6,405 nt of DNA, from the NCBI GenBank assembly GCA_017481185.1, contig JAFUPO010000345.1, positions 1 to 6,405 of the forward strand. Reading direction: 5' to 3'. Source of the stretch: Clostridia bacterium. Its GTDB lineage: Bacteria; Bacillota_A; Clostridia; Christensenellales; Aristaeellaceae. The position numbers were made by a program, and so were the translations under genes. Positions within the stretch are counted from its first letter, which is position 1, and each line of letters begins with the position of its first letter. The notes below the pieces were generated by a model, which was not told where the DNA came from, searched no databases, and saw only the letters and a program-made list of their open reading frames with translations. This document shows positions 5,823 through 6,405 of this stretch, one piece after another.

Positions 5823-5842
5823 TGCTTTTCAAACAGCAAACT
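5819..5842 (+). repeat. 7-bp inverted repeat at the 5' end of the predicted leader
   Basis: AGTTTGC (5819-5825) and GCAAACT (5836-5842) are perfect complements around a 10-nt loop. They overlap the right arm of operator copy 2 and would form a hairpin near the 5' end of the + strand transcript. It could protect the 5' end of the RNA or belong to the operator region. Confidence 0.4.
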
Positions 5843-5861
5843 CCCTTAGCAAAGGAAGGTG

Positions 5862-5901
5862 AAAAAACAGACCGTTCGCGCCTCAACCGATCTCTGAGCG
5901 C
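5862..5901 (-). terminator. Possible weak terminator of the 66-aa gene
   Basis: Just beyond the small gene's TGA, reading on the minus strand, 5901-5895 pairs with 5885-5878 (7 bp with one bulge, 9-nt loop). TTTTTT (5867-5862) follows about 10 nt later. The gap between stem and T tract is longer than usual, so this is a tentative call. Confidence 0.3.
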
Positions 5902-5904
5902 CTT

Positions 5905-6105
5905 TCACTTTTCCTCTTGCTTCCGCCCTGGAAAGGCCGGGCAAGGGGTGGGAAGGATCTTTCCTTCCGGGCCAAGGTTCAAAAAGAGATCATCCAATTC
6001 ACATCGACTCAAGGCGCCGTTGGAAGTTTGATACTCGCTGAAGTGCACACATTTGAGGCAGTCAGCGCACAGATAGCCCAAACCCTGGGTTGCAGTTTCT
6101 TTCAT
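5905..6105 (-). CDS. Small five-cysteine protein of unknown function (66 aa)
   Basis: I do not recognise this protein. It has 66 residues with LCADCLKCVHF at 12-22, giving Cys13, Cys16 and Cys19 in a C-x2-C-x2-C pattern, then Cys35 (LSRCELDD) and Cys55 (PTPCPAF). That could bind zinc or an Fe-S cluster. There is no signal peptide or membrane segment, and the tail is charged (RKQEEK). It is very likely real: a perfect AAGGAGG Shine-Dalgarno (complement of 6114-6120) sits 8 nt before the ATG, and a promoter is found farther upstream. It lies antisense within the predicted leader of the second Mo-hydroxylase operon and is divergent from that operon's first gene. A redox, metal-handling or regulatory partner of the hydroxylases is a guess from position only. 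Confidence 0.75.
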   Translation of the reverse strand: MKETATQGLGYLCADCLKCVHFSEYQTSNGALSRCELDDLFLNLGPEGKILPTPCPAFPGRKQEEK

Positions 6106-6150
6106 GGGGAGAACCTCCTTCGCTCAATAACCGTCTGCTGGCGGCTTTAC

Positions 6151-6166
6151 ACACAAGTATATGTGT
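6151..6166. promoter_or_regulatory. ACACA-N6-TGTGT inverted repeat spanning the -10 of the 66-aa gene
   Basis: ACACA (6151-6155) and TGTGT (6162-6166) are perfect complements, and the six bases between them are exactly the -10 hexamer of the leftward promoter. A protein bound here would block the promoter, so it is a candidate operator for a regulator not seen in this window. With 5-bp arms chance is possible. Confidence 0.35.
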
Positions 6167-6183
6167 TTTGGCGAAAAAAGCAA
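6156..6183 (-). promoter_or_regulatory. Promoter of the 66-aa Cys-protein gene
   Basis: On the minus strand TTGCTT (6183-6178), a 16-nt spacer and TATACT (6161-6156) make a reasonable sigma-A promoter. It lies about 50 nt upstream of the gene's start codon, in the right orientation. Confidence 0.6.
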
Positions 6184-6228
6184 GCTCCCTTACTTCCGAC
6201 AACGCCGACCGTTACCCAAGGCTCCAAT

Positions 6229-6271
6229 GCAGATCTGGGGGTCTGCTAATCACACTGGGCTTGATTGCCCA
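6229..6271 (+). other. Two hairpins in the leader ahead of the second Mo-hydroxylase gene
   Basis: GCAGATC (6229-6235) pairs with GGTCTGC (6240-6246) around TGGG with one G-U pair. TGGGC (6256-6260) pairs with GCCCA (6267-6271) around a 6-nt loop. The second ends 6 nt before the Shine-Dalgarno. They could influence translation or RNA stability. I cannot match the leader (5823-6294) to a known riboswitch, and I see no strong + strand promoter between 6106 and 6294. Confidence 0.35.
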
Positions 6272-6294
6272 TAAAGCAAAGGAGATTCTACGCA

Positions 6295-6405
6295 ATGAGA
6301 GAACGGGTAGAACAATTCATTACGCTGACTGTCAACGGCAAAGCCTACGAGCTGGTCGTTGGCATGAAGCAAGGCCAAATGCCTCCCGAGGAGACACTGG
6401 TGCAC
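6295..6405 (+). CDS. Second molybdenum hydroxylase (2Fe-2S)-binding small subunit (5' end only)
   Basis: The window contains the first 37 residues; the gene runs off the right edge. FITLTVNGKAYELVV followed by PPEETLVH is the typical N-terminal strand-turn-strand of xanthine dehydrogenase/CoxS-type [2Fe-2S] subunits (family pattern: xLxVNGxxxxxxxxPxxTLLxxLR). The plant-type ferredoxin cysteines would follow beyond the window. AAAGGAGA (6278-6285) lies 9 nt before the ATG. A short MKQGQM stretch (24-29) between the second strand and PPEETLV makes this loop slightly longer than usual. It implies a second Mo-hydroxylase operon directly downstream of the regulator and under its probable control. 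Confidence 0.85.
   Translation, partial: MRERVEQFITLTVNGKAYELVVGMKQGQMPPEETLVH

Noticed and set aside
5822..6031. Plus-strand open frame of 69 codons after the TetR-operated promoter
   Set aside because: It would need a TTG start inside the operator arm and has no Shine-Dalgarno at a usable distance. It overlaps the better supported 66-aa gene on the other strand.
5917..6249. Plus-strand open frame of 110 codons covering the small Cys gene and its promoter
   Set aside because: There is no ribosome-binding site at the start, and the composition does not look like a protein. The minus-strand gene in the same place has a perfect Shine-Dalgarno and a patterned cysteine sequence.
5823..6294. Riboswitch, such as a molybdenum-cofactor element, in the leader of the second operon
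   Set aside because: Only two small hairpins near the ribosome-binding site are visible. I could not match the leader to a known riboswitch consensus, and much of it is coding sequence on the other strand.

Overview
The window looks like chromosomal DNA of an anaerobic, probably gut-associated, member of the Clostridia/Bacillota. The evidence is strong AGGAGG-type Shine-Dalgarno sites, sigma-A type promoters in AT-rich gaps, GC-rich codon use in the metabolic genes, cysteine-rich redox enzymes and a YgfK/GltD-like redox module. The taxon is inferred from style, not from a marker gene.

Bases 1-4771 (+) carry the 3' part of a molybdenum-hydroxylase (xanthine dehydrogenase/CO dehydrogenase family) operon in the order small [2Fe-2S] subunit (end only), large molybdopterin subunit (763 aa) and FAD subunit (785 aa). 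The genes are tightly coupled: an ATGA overlap, then a 3-nt gap. The FAD subunit is the standout. It is a CoxM-type flavoprotein split in two by an in-frame insertion of about 465 residues that forms a complete GltD/YgfK-like NAD(P)H oxidoreductase module with its own [4Fe-4S] cysteines. This would wire the Mo enzyme directly to a pyridine-nucleotide flavin site.

Bases 4772-4880 hold three consecutive hairpins, the last being a clear terminator for the opposite strand. Bases 4979-5533 (-) encode a TetR-family regulator whose reading frame continues in frame for about 31 plausible codons past its TGA, up to a TAA just before that terminator. Upstream of it lies an AT-rich control region with a tetR promoter (-), a strong + strand promoter, and two copies of the same 27-bp AACTATA-N13-TATAGT palindrome, one at each promoter. 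These are the likely TetR operators.

Bases 5905-6105 (-) encode a 66-aa five-cysteine protein with a perfect Shine-Dalgarno and its own promoter. From 6295 (+) a second Mo-hydroxylase small subunit begins and runs off the window. The simplest model is that the TetR protein represses itself and a + strand transcript that reads antisense through the small cysteine-protein gene into the second Mo-hydroxylase operon. Substrates of both hydroxylases remain unknown.
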